NCBI GenBank assembly: GCA_900771365.1
Contig: CAAGNU010000363.1
Location: 1 to 50,961, forward strand
Length of the DNA: 50,961 bases
Source: Bacteroidales bacterium
GTDB taxonomy: Bacteria > Bacteroidota > Bacteroidia > Bacteroidales > P3
Direction of reading: 5' to 3'
In this document: one piece after another, positions 9,352 through 18,898 of the stretch
How positions within the stretch are numbered: position 1 is the first letter of the stretch
Layout: each line of letters starts with the position of its first letter
The notes under the pieces: model-generated
The model's database searches: none
What the model saw: the letters and a program-made list of their open reading frames with translations, nothing else
What the model was told of the DNA's origin: nothing
Translations under genes and position numbers: made by a program

Positions 9352-9401
9352 CATTTTGAAATGGCAAGAACTATGAGTGTCCTATTAATTGATTTCCAGC
9401 T

Positions 9402-10739
9402 ATGAAAAAAGAATGTAAGAGACTTGCAATTGTCGCATTGATAATGAGTTGTGTGATACTCATCAGCTGTGGTAGGCATGGTGTTATCGTCCCGTTGGAG
9501 TATTACGCCATCAAGCAGTATCAGCCTTTTTGGGGTGAGACTTGGTGCACGGAGTCCAATTTTGAGAAGGGTAACGCGTACCTGCTTCAGGTCTATAATG
9601 GCTGCCAGGTGGGCGCAGAGGCCGGCAGCGAGGTGAGGGGCGGATGCTCGGCTTTCCGTAACGGCAACTTCCATGGCCGCAACCTCGACTGGTTTATCCG
9701 CGACTATGCTATGCTTGTCATCCATATTCCTGCCACCGAGGGGCGCTATGCCTCGGTGGGCGTGGTCTCCTCATGTGCCGATGTTAACAGCAGCCTCATT
9801 GCCTCGGGCGTGGTGCCCGACTCGCTCCGCGACATCCTCCCCGTGCGCACTACCGACGGCATCAACGAGAAGGGTGTGGCCGTGAATGTCAATATCATCC
9901 TCAAAGAGTGCGTGATGGGCGAGGCAGGCGATGTGCTGTGGCAGCGTGACGGCTATGTCCCCACCACGGGGAATGGCGGCGGGGCGCCTGTGGCACAGGC
10001 CGCTATCCCCCGTTATATCCTCGACAACTGCGCCTCGGTGGACGAGGCTATAGAGAAGGTGGCTAAGCTGAATGTCGTAGAGGGTGTGCAGGGCGTCCTT
10101 GCTGCGGAGTGTCTCCACTTCTTCGTGAGCGACTGCGAGAAGTCCGCCGCTTTTGAGTGGTATAACAACCAGTTTGTGGTTACGGAGTATCATTATGATG
10201 CCGTTAGCAGAGCTTATCGCTCGGCCAAGGGGATGCCCGCCATTATGACGAATTTCTATAACTGCAAGCTTGAGGAGGTCTACCGCGAGGGCGAGGACTG
10301 GTATGAGCCGCTCTATGAGGCACATCCCTTCGCCATGGGCATGGAACGCTTCAGCCTCATCGAAGAGGGTCTCTCGGAGGTGAACAGCCTAAAGGCTGCA
10401 GAAAATCATATCTCAAAGGTCTGCTTCAGCCGCTTCTATACCTCTCAATATGAGGGTGAATTGTGGTACACGGAGAATGCTGGGTTCTATGGTCCCTATA
10501 GCTACTACCCCGGCTGGGAGGGCCGCATCAATTATTGGAACGAGAAGATGCCGGGAATTGTTGAACGTTATGGCAGCTTTGACCAGCAGATGCAGCGCAT
10601 TGTGGGCCGTGAAGACAGCTATAATTGGTACACAGCGTATTCCATCGTATACGATCTGGCGGGTCGAAACTTTGTCATCCGCCCTCAGGAGGGCTATTAC
10701 GACCGCGATTGGATCCGCTTCACTTTGGACGGCCGCTAA
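9402..10739 (+). CDS. Lipoprotein Ntn-hydrolase, choloylglycine/linear amide hydrolase-like
   Basis: Signal peptide with lipobox LISC (lipid-attachment Cys23), so probably anchored in the envelope. The core resembles the choloylglycine hydrolase/acid ceramidase-like Ntn family: GGCSAF (candidate nucleophile Cys82), then HGRNLDW (91-97) with the Arg and Asp typical of these active sites, and a later TTDGINEKGVAVNVN strand-turn motif typical of the fold. In these enzymes the catalytic Cys must be N-terminal, so cleavage just before Cys82 would be needed after export. Substrate not determinable: bile-salt, N-acyl amide and acyl-lactone substrates are all known in the superfamily. Monocistronic with its own promoter; next gene is convergent. 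Confidence 0.78.
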   Translation: MKKECKRLAIVALIMSCVILISCGRHGVIVPLEYYAIKQYQPFWGETWCTESNFEKGNAYLLQVYNGCQVGAEAGSEVRGGCSAFRNGNFHGRNLDWFIRDYAMLVIHIPATEGRYASVGVVSSCADVNSSLIASGVVPDSLRDILPVRTTDGINEKGVAVNVNIILKECVMGEAGDVLWQRDGYVPTTGNGGGAPVAQAAIPRYILDNCASVDEAIEKVAKLNVVEGVQGVLAAECLHFFVSDCEKSAAFEWYNNQFVVTEYHYDAVSRAYRSAKGMPAIMTNFYNCKLEEVYREGEDWYEPLYEAHPFAMGMERFSLIEEGLSEVNSLKAAENHISKVCFSRFYTSQYEGELWYTENAGFYGPYSYYPGWEGRINYWNEKMPGIVERYGSFDQQMQRIVGREDSYNWYTAYSIVYDLAGRNFVIRPQEGYYDRDWIRFTLDGR

Positions 10740-10817
10740 GGGCTGTGGCGGATTGGCTCTCTTGGAGGAGAAGAATGGTTATGGGTGGGCTGATGTTCCT
10801 TTCAGAGCCTCAGGGCG

Positions 10818-11537
10818 TTAGAGCTTGCCGCAGATGAGGAAGTCTTTCATGAGGTTGAGGTACCAGTCGGAACGGGTTCGGTCGTCATTCCGCATACAGC
10901 AGACTTGTTCCTGAATCTCGTCGACGAGGCCTTTTCGGTAGACGAGGACGAAGCGTTTGGGACCTTTCCCCGGGATGGTCTCAATATTGTATTTCTGGTA
11001 GAGGCAAAAACCTTCGAAACGGCAGAGGGTGTCGAAATCGTCCAGCACCTCGGGAGGAATGCAGACGGAGAAGAGCCCGTCGGGGGGTAGAAGCGTATAG
11101 GCGCCGTGGACGAGGACCGGGAAGGGGAGGCTTGAGGTATGGCGTGCCCGCGAGCGGCCTCGGTCGGGGCATTCAAGGCTGCGGTCGAAGTAGGGTGGAT
11201 TGCACACCACAGCATCATAATGGGGTGGGGGAGAGGTGAGGAGGTAGTCCTGCAAGGATATGTGCTGCAAAGTGATACGGTCTTTCCAACAGGATTGCTC
11301 GAAGTTGTATGCGGCATCTATGACCGCATCATCGTCTATCTCTATGGCCGTGATTTGCGCTTCGGGGAATCGTTGTGCCATCATGAGGGAGAGCACGCCT
11401 GTCCCCGTCCCGATGTCCAGGATGCTGCGTCCCCCGGCACAGAGAGCCCCTAAAAGGTCGCTATCGGTGCCGACCTTCATGGCCGCATGGCTTTGTCGGA
11501 TGGTGAATTGCTGGAAGTTGAAGAAGTCGGAGGCCAT
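10818..11537 (-). CDS. trmN6: tRNA1(Val) (adenine37-N6)-methyltransferase
   Basis: A Rossmann-fold SAM methyltransferase with motif I DIGTGTGVLSLMMA, the acidic strand end AIEIDD, and the catalytic NPPYF motif (YDAVVCNPPYFDRSL) that marks the YfiC/TrmN6 family of tRNA adenine-N6 methyltransferases. Length (239 aa) is normal. It is cytoplasmic. It lies 42 bp downstream of the second porN copy on the same strand, so it may be read through from the secretion operon, an arrangement without obvious functional meaning. Confidence 0.9.
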   Translation of the reverse strand: MASDFFNFQQFTIRQSHAAMKVGTDSDLLGALCAGGRSILDIGTGTGVLSLMMAQRFPEAQITAIEIDDDAVIDAAYNFEQSCWKDRITLQHISLQDYLLTSPPPHYDAVVCNPPYFDRSLECPDRGRSRARHTSSLPFPVLVHGAYTLLPPDGLFSVCIPPEVLDDFDTLCRFEGFCLYQKYNIETIPGKGPKRFVLVYRKGLVDEIQEQVCCMRNDDRTRSDWYLNLMKDFLICGKL

Positions 11538-11579
11538 AAATAGTCGTATGCACGTGATGGTTTGGAACGTCGTGCAGGG

Positions 11580-12470
11580 TTAGTATTCCCACATGTCGCT
11601 ACAGATGTTCATGATTTCTTCTTCGATACGTTGCGACTCCATGATGGCGTCTTCGCCCGTGAGGTAGTCATGGATGGCTCGGTTGTGGACGTTGTCGATA
11701 CGGGTGATGAAGGAGGAGTACATGAAGGAGTTGAAGGCATATTCCCACGTGGGAAGGTGGACGAGGTTCTCGCGGCAGTAGGCCTCCTTTCGGGCAAAGA
11801 GCTCGCGGACTTCCATGGAGAGCATGGGGACCCAGAAGAGGGTGACGGTACCCATGTATTCGGTTTCGCCATCTATGACTTTGTATTTGTCCTCCATGGG
11901 GGCGATACCGATTTTGCGGACTTGCACGCCGCTACGGGATTTGTCGAAATAGACGGCTTCCTTGACGGCGTATTGGTAGATGTCGTCTGAGGAGAATTGA
12001 TGCGGGACGAAGACTGTGGTGTAGTCTGCTTCGCCATAATCATCGAAGACTTCCATCTGGACGGTATCGCTACGCGTGGCCCGTTCAACAACTTGGAGGC
12101 AGTCGAGGGGTATCTTCATCTCATCGTCCTCGAAGAGCTCAATCTCGCCAGCCTTGATGGCATCCCAAAGCATATAGGCGAAGTTTTTGCGTCCGCGGAC
12201 ACCATTTGAATCGGTAGGGAAGTAGAAGTATTGGTTTTCTTTCTCTCGCACATCAATGATGCGCCACAGCATCCTGCTCCAATAAACGTCTTGTTCGCGG
12301 ACGTAGTCGAGCTTTTGAGCCTTTTTCTCCCACGTCATGGAACGCGTGTAGTAGTCGGCTGGCTGCTGTTCGACATATTGAGCCCGCCCTTCTTGCGGAA
12401 TCATGATGAGGGCAAGAAGCATCGTTAGGATTGCAACGATTGGGATGATATGTTGATGCGGGCGATTCAA
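11580..12470 (-). CDS. Type IX secretion / gliding protein GldN (PorN), second tandem copy
   Basis: A secreted periplasmic protein: an N-terminal hydrophobic signal ends near EGRAQ. It shares with its neighbour at 12578-13474 the whole layout and the C-terminal block IHDYLTGEDA...ESQ.IEE.I...SDMWEY. PorN binds PorK to form the large periplasmic ring of the type IX secretion system. Flavobacterium johnsoniae carries a comparable tandem pair, GldN and GldO, with partly redundant roles. The two copies here are well diverged, so the duplication is not recent. It is separated from the first copy by a strong hairpin (12497-12537), suggesting distinct expression. Confidence 0.9.
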   Translation of the reverse strand: MNRPHQHIIPIVAILTMLLALIMIPQEGRAQYVEQQPADYYTRSMTWEKKAQKLDYVREQDVYWSRMLWRIIDVREKENQYFYFPTDSNGVRGRKNFAYMLWDAIKAGEIELFEDDEMKIPLDCLQVVERATRSDTVQMEVFDDYGEADYTTVFVPHQFSSDDIYQYAVKEAVYFDKSRSGVQVRKIGIAPMEDKYKVIDGETEYMGTVTLFWVPMLSMEVRELFARKEAYCRENLVHLPTWEYAFNSFMYSSFITRIDNVHNRAIHDYLTGEDAIMESQRIEEEIMNICSDMWEY

Positions 12471-12496
12471 AAGCTGTGTTGGTTTCTTGATGAATG

Positions 12497-12537
12497 AGAA
12501 AGAGTTAAGAATAAGGATGCTATTCTTAACTCTTTCT
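12497..12537. terminator. 17-bp perfect inverted repeat between the two porN genes
   Basis: The arms 12497-12513 and 12521-12537 are perfectly complementary (17 bp) around a 7-nt loop. The right-hand arm on the minus strand ends in TCTTTCTCATTC, not a clean T-run, so it could be a partial terminator or an RNA-stability hairpin that lowers expression of the downstream copy. Confidence 0.65.
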
Positions 12538-12577
12538 TGTTAGGTGCTTATTGAAGGGTGTTCAACAAGCAACCGGA

Positions 12578-13474
12578 TTAGTATTCCCACATATCGGACT
12601 CAATGTCGAAAATGCGCTCTTCGATGGTCTGAGACTCGAGAAGTGCGTCTTCACCAGTCAGGTAGTCGTGGATTTCGCGGTTGTGGGTGTTGGTTTCGCG
12701 GGTAACAAAGCTGTCAAAGTATCGGGTGATGAAGACTTCGTCGTAGCTACGTTTGATGGTGTTGTTGTAGAGGTCGTAAGCGTTGGTACGTGCAAAGATG
12801 TTGCGGACACGCATGTCGTCCATGGGAATCCAGAAACGGGTGGTGGGGTTGCACTCCATATCGCCGTCAATCTCCTTGCAGTTCTGGTCAACAAGGGCAA
12901 GGGCGATGATACGCACTTTCATGCGGGTGTCCTGCTTGTCGATGTACCAGTATTCTTTGAGGTAGATCTGGTAGTAATCGTCGGTGTTGAAAGACTTGAA
13001 TCGGATGGTGTCGTGACCTTCGTCAATCATCTCACCGTACTCATCATAGAGAGGATCGGTAAGACCGGTATCGGCTTTGTTCAACTTACGATACATGATT
13101 TCCCAATCTACGGGAATCTTGAGCTCGTCGTCGTCGAAGATTTCGAACTCACCGTTAGCGGCATTTCTGTAGATGAGGTAGGCGAGGTTGATACGGCCCT
13201 GATTGTTGTTGAGGCTGTCTTCGCCCTTGGGGAAATAGAAGAACTGGTTGAACTTCTCGCGGAAGTCGACAGTGCGCCATACGCAAGTCTCCCAGACAAC
13301 ATCGCTCTCGCGGAGGAAGGGATAAGGCAATGCTTGCTTCGTCGTACTCATGGTACGCTGGTAGTAGTTGCTCAAATTGGTTTCATCTTCTGCGGTGAGG
13401 ATGTTCTGTGCGCTAACAGACATGCCGCAGATGGTGAGAATCAAGAGGCTGATGCCAAACAATACTTTTTTCAT
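12578..13474 (-). CDS. porN: Type IX secretion ring protein PorN/GldN
   Basis: 298 aa with a signal peptide (cleavage near VSAQ), then the GldN domain. Partner of the lipoprotein PorK in the periplasmic ring under the outer membrane. It directly follows porM with 21 bp between them, the canonical porK-L-M-N gene order. The C-terminal SDMWEY block is shared with the downstream paralogue. The direct neighbourhood to porM suggests that this is the ancestral copy. Confidence 0.93.
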   Translation of the reverse strand: MKKVLFGISLLILTICGMSVSAQNILTAEDETNLSNYYQRTMSTTKQALPYPFLRESDVVWETCVWRTVDFREKFNQFFYFPKGEDSLNNNQGRINLAYLIYRNAANGEFEIFDDDELKIPVDWEIMYRKLNKADTGLTDPLYDEYGEMIDEGHDTIRFKSFNTDDYYQIYLKEYWYIDKQDTRMKVRIIALALVDQNCKEIDGDMECNPTTRFWIPMDDMRVRNIFARTNAYDLYNNTIKRSYDEVFITRYFDSFVTRETNTHNREIHDYLTGEDALLESQTIEERIFDIESDMWEY

Positions 13475-13495
13475 AATGTATAATTTTATTATTAT

Positions 13496-15184
13496 TTATC
13501 GTGTGATACGGAATGTGCTGCTGATATTGCGTTTTGAACCATCAGGCATGGAGACATCGATGGAGAGGGTGATTTTGCAGCCAGGTTTTGCTTTCTGGAT
13601 GTAGCTCTGGATTTCAGCACTCCATTGCTGACCTCTGTTCTCAAGGTCGGTAGCACCATTAACTTTAGTGATATCGATGGTCTGCTTGATAATCTTGGGC
13701 GTGGTCATGTGGAAAGCAAAGTCTTGGCCGTAACGGACCTGCGGGCCTTTCATGCTCTTGAGGTCTCCGATGGAGATGCTACCACCTTCAGCACGGCCTA
13801 AGTAAATCTTAGGATCGGGAAGCGGACGAGCACGGAACTCGGTGGAACCCATGAAACGAGTGGCGTTACCATCCTTGATGGAGGCGTTAACCTTGATTTT
13901 ACCAGTCTTCACCTTGGGCACGATGATGTACTGGCCGGCTCCCTTTGAGGTGATGGTGGCCTGGCTGGGGTCAGCCAAGGTGACTACCAAACTCTGGGCA
14001 GAAGCACCAGGAACAGAAATCTTGACGGGATTCTCGATACCAGCATAGACAACGTTCATCTCAGTGAGCTCGAACACAGCCATGGGCTCGGCTACATAGT
14101 AGCTCTGCTTGAAGTCGTACTTCTCTGTGCCATTGTCTCTCTTGACGTAGACGGTACCATTGATGGTCTTGGGACCCGTGGTGTTGCAGACAGTGCTGTA
14201 AACAACGGCACCAGAATCGTTGGAGGTGAAGTGCTGGCCGCCTACGTTGGCTTCGAATTTGGACTTGGAGTCGTAAGCACCTACGTTGACGACGAGTTCG
14301 TATTTGCCGCCCTGCATGATATAGGCTGCATTGGGACGAGCGACGACAGCAACTTTATCGAAGGAGAAGTCGTTAGACTTGACCTGCTTGAAGAGCATGT
14401 TCACTGCGTCGAATTCGGCATTCATGACTTCGGCCTTCATACGGGTGAGGGTGACGAGGGCAGCACCTGCAACGGTGTTGTTGAAGTTCAGCTGCTCCCA
14501 TGTGGTGAGCTTACCTTCAGCGTTGGGACGGCGTTCGTCAACATCAAGGCCGAGGTTGACGTGCGTGGAGTCTGCGCCAAGGCTGTTCATGACAGCATTC
14601 TTGTAAGCGTGAATCTTGTTGATGAGGTCGTAGGCTGCACCTTTCTGACCTTCACCTTCAGCCTTTCCTTCAGCGTTTCCGATGAAGTAGGGCGTGCCGG
14701 CATGGTTGTCGTCCAGTTTGTTAATCCAACTGAAGCCGCCAATCTTAAGGGCTTCGGCAACACTGTCGAAGTTGGTAGAGCCATCAGCGTTTTTCAGAGG
14801 AATGGAACGTTTGATGATCTTTTCCTCGTTGTTAGGGTCGATAAGTTGGATGTCGGCTTTGCTGGCGATGTGGCCGACAAAGCTGTAGGTCATAGTATCG
14901 ATAGTATAGACAAGTTCTTCGGAGAGTTTTTTGATTTCTTGAGCCTTGTCGTACTTCTCTTTCACTTTTCCAGGGTTGTTCTGGAGAGCGGACTCAAAGT
15001 TCTCGAAGGTATCGTCCAGTTTGAGAACCATGTTCTCATTGGATTTGGACATGGCGTTACCTACGGTCTTGAAGCCCTCGACAACCTCTGCTGACACGTT
15101 CAGTGCCAACATGGCGGTGTACACGAGGTACATCATCTGAATCATTTTTTGTCGCGGGGTTTCCGGACAGTTTGAAGCACTCAT
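13496..15184 (-). CDS. porM: Type IX secretion motor subunit PorM/GldM
   Basis: An N-terminal cytoplasmic stub (PRQKMIQMMYLVYTAMLALNV) runs into a single transmembrane helix, followed by about 520 periplasmic residues, matching GldM, whose periplasmic domains (D1-D4) form a long dimeric shaft. With PorL it forms the inner-membrane, proton-driven motor that powers the secretion system. Full family length (562 aa). It lies 51 bp downstream of porL. Confidence 0.94.
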   Translation of the reverse strand: MSASNCPETPRQKMIQMMYLVYTAMLALNVSAEVVEGFKTVGNAMSKSNENMVLKLDDTFENFESALQNNPGKVKEKYDKAQEIKKLSEELVYTIDTMTYSFVGHIASKADIQLIDPNNEEKIIKRSIPLKNADGSTNFDSVAEALKIGGFSWINKLDDNHAGTPYFIGNAEGKAEGEGQKGAAYDLINKIHAYKNAVMNSLGADSTHVNLGLDVDERRPNAEGKLTTWEQLNFNNTVAGAALVTLTRMKAEVMNAEFDAVNMLFKQVKSNDFSFDKVAVVARPNAAYIMQGGKYELVVNVGAYDSKSKFEANVGGQHFTSNDSGAVVYSTVCNTTGPKTINGTVYVKRDNGTEKYDFKQSYYVAEPMAVFELTEMNVVYAGIENPVKISVPGASAQSLVVTLADPSQATITSKGAGQYIIVPKVKTGKIKVNASIKDGNATRFMGSTEFRARPLPDPKIYLGRAEGGSISIGDLKSMKGPQVRYGQDFAFHMTTPKIIKQTIDITKVNGATDLENRGQQWSAEIQSYIQKAKPGCKITLSIDVSMPDGSKRNISSTFRITR

Positions 15185-15235
15185 ACTTTGCTAATTAATT
15201 TAGTGTGTATAATTAGTAATTAGTAGTGTCGTCTA

Positions 15236-16108
15236 TTATAGGCGGGTCTGCATAGCAGCAAGCATGTTACCGTAAACGTTGTTGAGTTCAGCAACCTTGC
15301 GAGAGAGGGCATCGACCTGGTTCTTGTAGTTGAGAACGCCTTCGGCGGAGTCGGCGAAGTTGTTCATCATGGTGTGGATGCGATCCTCAACCTCCTTAGT
15401 GGCTTCGAGCTGGCTGGTAGAGGTCTGGAGCTGCATTTCGTACATAGCGTTGACGGAAGCGAGGCTGCCGGCGAGTTTCTTCATCTCGTCTGCGTAGGAA
15501 GCATCGCCGCTGGTGAGTGCCTGTGCGGTTTCCTGATAGATGGTGGTGAGGGTGTTGACAGCTTCGGTAGCATGTTTGAGGTTATCGACAGCTTCGGCTG
15601 CATTGTCAAGGCTGTTGACAAACTTGTCGGTAGAAGCGGCTGCGGAAGCGATGCCGTTCATGGACTGTGCACTGTCAGCGAGGTTGCTCATGCCCTGGCC
15701 GAGACGTTCGATGAGTTCGGGGGTAATGTTGGCTTGCTCGAGCATCTGGTCGAGACGGGCTGTGAGAGGATCGCTGCTCACGGGGACCTGCATCATCTGA
15801 TCGGCAGTATCGCCAAGTAATTCGTCAGCCTGTTCTTCTCCGCCAGCGAGTTCTTCGCCTTGAGGAATACCTGCAAGCTGAGGATAAACCAAAGTCCAAT
15901 CAAATTCTACGTGTGGGGGTTCGAAAGCGGAGAGGAAGAAGATGACGGTCTCAGTACCCATACCGATAATCAGCATGATGGTACCACCAGGCCAGTGATT
16001 AATCTTGAACAGAGCACCGATAATAACGACTGCTGCGCCCCATCCGTAAAGTTTTGCCATGAAGTTTTTGTATCCCTTACTGCGGACTAAGTTATCTAAC
16101 CAACTCAT
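15236..16108 (-). CDS. porL: Type IX secretion motor subunit PorL/GldL
   Basis: Two N-terminal transmembrane helices span about residues 20-35 and 42-60. The second contains the conserved membrane glutamate (Glu53, in GMGTETVIFF), the expected proton carrier of the GldL motor. A cytoplasmic coiled-coil-rich tail follows. Length of 290 aa is within the family range. It acts as a multimer around the PorM dimer in the inner membrane. Confidence 0.94.
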   Translation of the reverse strand: MSWLDNLVRSKGYKNFMAKLYGWGAAVVIIGALFKINHWPGGTIMLIIGMGTETVIFFLSAFEPPHVEFDWTLVYPQLAGIPQGEELAGGEEQADELLGDTADQMMQVPVSSDPLTARLDQMLEQANITPELIERLGQGMSNLADSAQSMNGIASAAASTDKFVNSLDNAAEAVDNLKHATEAVNTLTTIYQETAQALTSGDASYADEMKKLAGSLASVNAMYEMQLQTSTSQLEATKEVEDRIHTMMNNFADSAEGVLNYKNQVDALSRKVAELNNVYGNMLAAMQTRL

Positions 16109-16162
16109 ATTGTTTCTTTTTTTAGTTTGCTTATTATTTTGATGTATTGTATTCTATTGGAG

Positions 16163-16202
16163 TTTGGCAATCTATCGCTCCGAGGATTGATAGATTGCCA
16201 AA
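16163..16202. other. 14-bp hairpin in the porK-porL intergenic space
   Basis: The arms 16163-16176 and 16189-16202 pair perfectly around a 12-nt loop. In the minus direction no T-run follows, so this is more likely an mRNA-processing or stability hairpin in the operon than a terminator. Confidence 0.6.
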
Positions 16203-16214
16203 AATCTTGTTCTA

Positions 16215-17579
16215 TTAATAGATGTTAGAAGCGGTCTTGAGGTTGTCACCCTTCACACGACCCAGATAAGGCTGGACGCAGCGGAAGCCGATGTAGCACT
16301 TGCTGGTGTCTTGGAATTCGGAGGAACGAGTCTGAACCTGAATGAAGTACTTCTGGTCTTTCCAGCTACCGCCACGGACGACTTTGAGTTTCATAGCGAG
16401 AGGATCGCTTTCCTTGGCATTATAGTTGTAGTAGGGAGAAAGTGCGTTTTCAACAATGTAGGAAGTCTCGTTATAAGCATCTGCACACCACTCGGCAACG
16501 TTACCGGCCATGTCGTACAGACCGTAGTCGTTAGGAGCATAGTGGCCGACAACAAGGGTGCGGACACCGCCATCGTCATCGTATGCGCCACGGAGGGGCT
16601 CATAGTTGGCGAGGAAGCAGCCGTTCGGGTTGCGGACATAGGGACCGCCCCAAGGATAGCTTTCAGCAGCGATGCCGCCGCGAGCAGCGAACTCCCATTC
16701 AGCCTCGGTGGGGAGGCGGAAGTCGTTCATGTGCTCGTAGTCGATGCTGGCGAGATAGTCGTTGAGGAATTTGCTGCGCCAGATGCAGAATGCTTTGGCC
16801 TGGAGCCAGCTGATACCGACAACGGGATAGTTGTCGTAAGCTGCGGAGCAGAAATAGTTGCGAGTGAAGTCATCGTTCATGGAGTAGGTGTAGTCGTGAA
16901 CCCAGCAGAGGGTATCGGGATACACATTGATTCTCTCTCTGTGAACGAAAGCGGTACGATTGTTCAAGCCTCTGGGACGAGCGGTGTAGAGGGTGCCGCG
17001 ATATTCTTCTTTGTTCTGAACGCCAGCTTCCTTGCGGGCAGCATCGGCGTAGTCAATCCAATAATATTCATAGTTCAGCTTGGAAGCGTCGATTTCGCGA
17101 CGGCCGAAATATCTATCCTTCTCAGCGACATAGAGGTCATTGAGGGCTTCGCGAGTCTCGGCATCATCCCATTTGATTTTGGTCTTATAGTTGACGTTTG
17201 GCGGATTGAGAGGCTCGCCATATTCGTCTTCTTCAATCTGATAGCCGTCCATACCAGCTTCACCGAGCATTTTGCGGACAATGGAGTCGGTAACCCAATG
17301 AACGAACTGACGATACTCGTTGTTGGTGATTTCGGTCTCATCCATGAAGAATGAAGAGACCTGCATAGTGCGGGGCTGAGGAGTGACACCATAGGTGTTG
17401 TTCTGGACGCCTGCGCCCATGCTGAAGTTGCCTTGGTTGATGAAAACCATACCTTTCAAGTCGATATCCTCGAACTGATTGCGGTCGAGTACACCGACGA
17501 GTTCACCATTTTCGGATCGTGTTGTGCAACCGTAGAACAGTACTACTGTGGCTGCTAGCAAGAAAAACAATCTTTTCAT
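16215..17579 (-). CDS. porK: Type IX secretion ring lipoprotein PorK/GldK
   Basis: The lipoprotein signal ends at FYGC (Cys18). The body is a formylglycine-generating-enzyme/sulfatase-modifying-factor fold: MVFINQGNFSMGAG, DETEITNNEYRQF, VVGISWLQAKAFCIWRS, FRLPTEAEWEFAARGG, YDMAGNVAEWCAD and the closing GFRCV. PorK uses this fold structurally and forms the outer-membrane-attached ring with PorN. Length of 454 aa is normal. It follows porP after a 133-bp spacer. Confidence 0.94.
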   Translation of the reverse strand: MKRLFFLLAATVVLFYGCTTRSENGELVGVLDRNQFEDIDLKGMVFINQGNFSMGAGVQNNTYGVTPQPRTMQVSSFFMDETEITNNEYRQFVHWVTDSIVRKMLGEAGMDGYQIEEDEYGEPLNPPNVNYKTKIKWDDAETREALNDLYVAEKDRYFGRREIDASKLNYEYYWIDYADAARKEAGVQNKEEYRGTLYTARPRGLNNRTAFVHRERINVYPDTLCWVHDYTYSMNDDFTRNYFCSAAYDNYPVVGISWLQAKAFCIWRSKFLNDYLASIDYEHMNDFRLPTEAEWEFAARGGIAAESYPWGGPYVRNPNGCFLANYEPLRGAYDDDGGVRTLVVGHYAPNDYGLYDMAGNVAEWCADAYNETSYIVENALSPYYNYNAKESDPLAMKLKVVRGGSWKDQKYFIQVQTRSSEFQDTSKCYIGFRCVQPYLGRVKGDNLKTASNIY

Positions 17580-17712
17580 ATTATCTATTATTTTTGTTTA
17601 TTCTATATTAATTTCCTGTGTGGTTTAAATGCCGTTTGACTTGAATTTTTCTTTTATTAAACGTGAAATAGTGCAAAAAGTTTCATTTTTAAACTTTTTT
17701 ACATGTTTTTGA

Positions 17713-18708
17713 TTAGTCAAGATAGATTGTGTTGCCGTATGAAGTACCCGGCTTCTGCGGCACGGTAACCTTGAAGCAGTATCTCAGATAAAGTTCCACG
17801 GAGCCTGCGCTACGTCCGGTCTTAAAGCCACCGAGTTTGTTGGTGGTGAGGTCGTAGGACGCACCGATGCGGAAACCTTTTGCATGAACGCCAGCCATCA
17901 CATAGATGGCATCCTGCACACGGTAGCCGACACCGCCCCAGAAAGAGTTGCGGTAATCGACAAGGCAGGACATATCGGCTTGGAAATAGCTGAAATTGGA
18001 AGTCTTCAACAACGCCGAAGGTTTGATGCGGACCGAGGGAGCGCCGGCAGGAGTATAGTCGAATCCGCCTAAGGCATATACGGTACGCGCGTTGGTGAAA
18101 TGAATCTCATCGCTGTGCGAGCCTAAAAGATTCTTGACGGAGAGGCCGACGTAGTATTTGCCAGGAACCTGATAGTAGAGACCCACGGCACCATCTATCA
18201 GCATGGCGGAGGCTTCCTGACTGCTCAGGAGCGGGTCGTTAGGGTCGCGGCCATGCAGGTCTCCGAGATTCAAAGTACTATTGTAAAGATCGGCTTCGAT
18301 ACCGACGGACAGGTTGCCAGGCCCCCAGAACATACGGAAGGCATAGTCTAAGGCGATGTTAAGGTTATCATGGTAGCCGACCTTGTCGGAGACGAAGGAA
18401 AATCCGAGTCCGCCATGAAGGAATTTGACAGGGGCGTCGAATTCGAACAAGATGTCTTGCGGAGTGACTCCAGCGCTGGAACCGCCGGTAGGAGAATCGA
18501 GTTTCAGACCCATCCATTGATTCCTGTACATAGCCGTGGCGCATATCGAGCCAGAGCTGCCTGCATAGCCGGGATTATAGGACATCCTGTTAAACATGTA
18601 TTGTGAGAACTGAGGCTCCTGTTGGGCCATGACAACACATGAAAATCCCAACGCCATCACAAAAAGTGACAGTTTCTTGCTTAGTTTGATTCTCATGCGA
18701 GCATTCAT
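17713..18708 (-). CDS. porP: PorP/SprF family type IX secretion outer-membrane protein
   Basis: Signal peptide (cleavage near VMAQ), then the family signature QFSQYMFNRMSYNPGYAGSSG and many amphipathic beta-strands, ending in a C-terminal strand as expected for an outer-membrane barrel. PorP/SprF proteins associate with the PorK-N ring and in some cases hold cargo at the surface. It heads the cluster and has its own promoter at 18799-18806. Confidence 0.93.
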   Translation of the reverse strand: MNARMRIKLSKKLSLFVMALGFSCVVMAQQEPQFSQYMFNRMSYNPGYAGSSGSICATAMYRNQWMGLKLDSPTGGSSAGVTPQDILFEFDAPVKFLHGGLGFSFVSDKVGYHDNLNIALDYAFRMFWGPGNLSVGIEADLYNSTLNLGDLHGRDPNDPLLSSQEASAMLIDGAVGLYYQVPGKYYVGLSVKNLLGSHSDEIHFTNARTVYALGGFDYTPAGAPSVRIKPSALLKTSNFSYFQADMSCLVDYRNSFWGGVGYRVQDAIYVMAGVHAKGFRIGASYDLTTNKLGGFKTGRSAGSVELYLRYCFKVTVPQKPGTSYGNTIYLD

Positions 18709-18798
18709 TTTCGTATCATGTATTTTTTTAATAATCTTTATTATACGTATATGTCTAAGTCGCTTTTTTATGAAAAAAGCAAACTAGATTTTGTCTTG

Positions 18799-18806
18799 CA
18801 AAGATA
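18799..18806 (-). promoter_or_regulatory. -7 box (TATCTTTG) of the por operon
   Basis: An exact TAnnTTTG match followed by CA on the minus strand, giving a leader of about 85 nt before porP. The leader and the sequence on both sides are extremely AT-rich. No clear -33 element. Confidence 0.65.
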
Positions 18807-18898
18807 AGAATAATTCTTTATATGTGATGTTTTTTTTGCATTTTTTTTACATTTTTTATTTTTGAGGCCTTTTTTAACATTTGAAATTAAGAAAATTT

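Noticed and set aside
12551..13483. 310-codon open frame antisense to porN
   Set aside because: It lies across a well-supported PorN gene and shows no domain.
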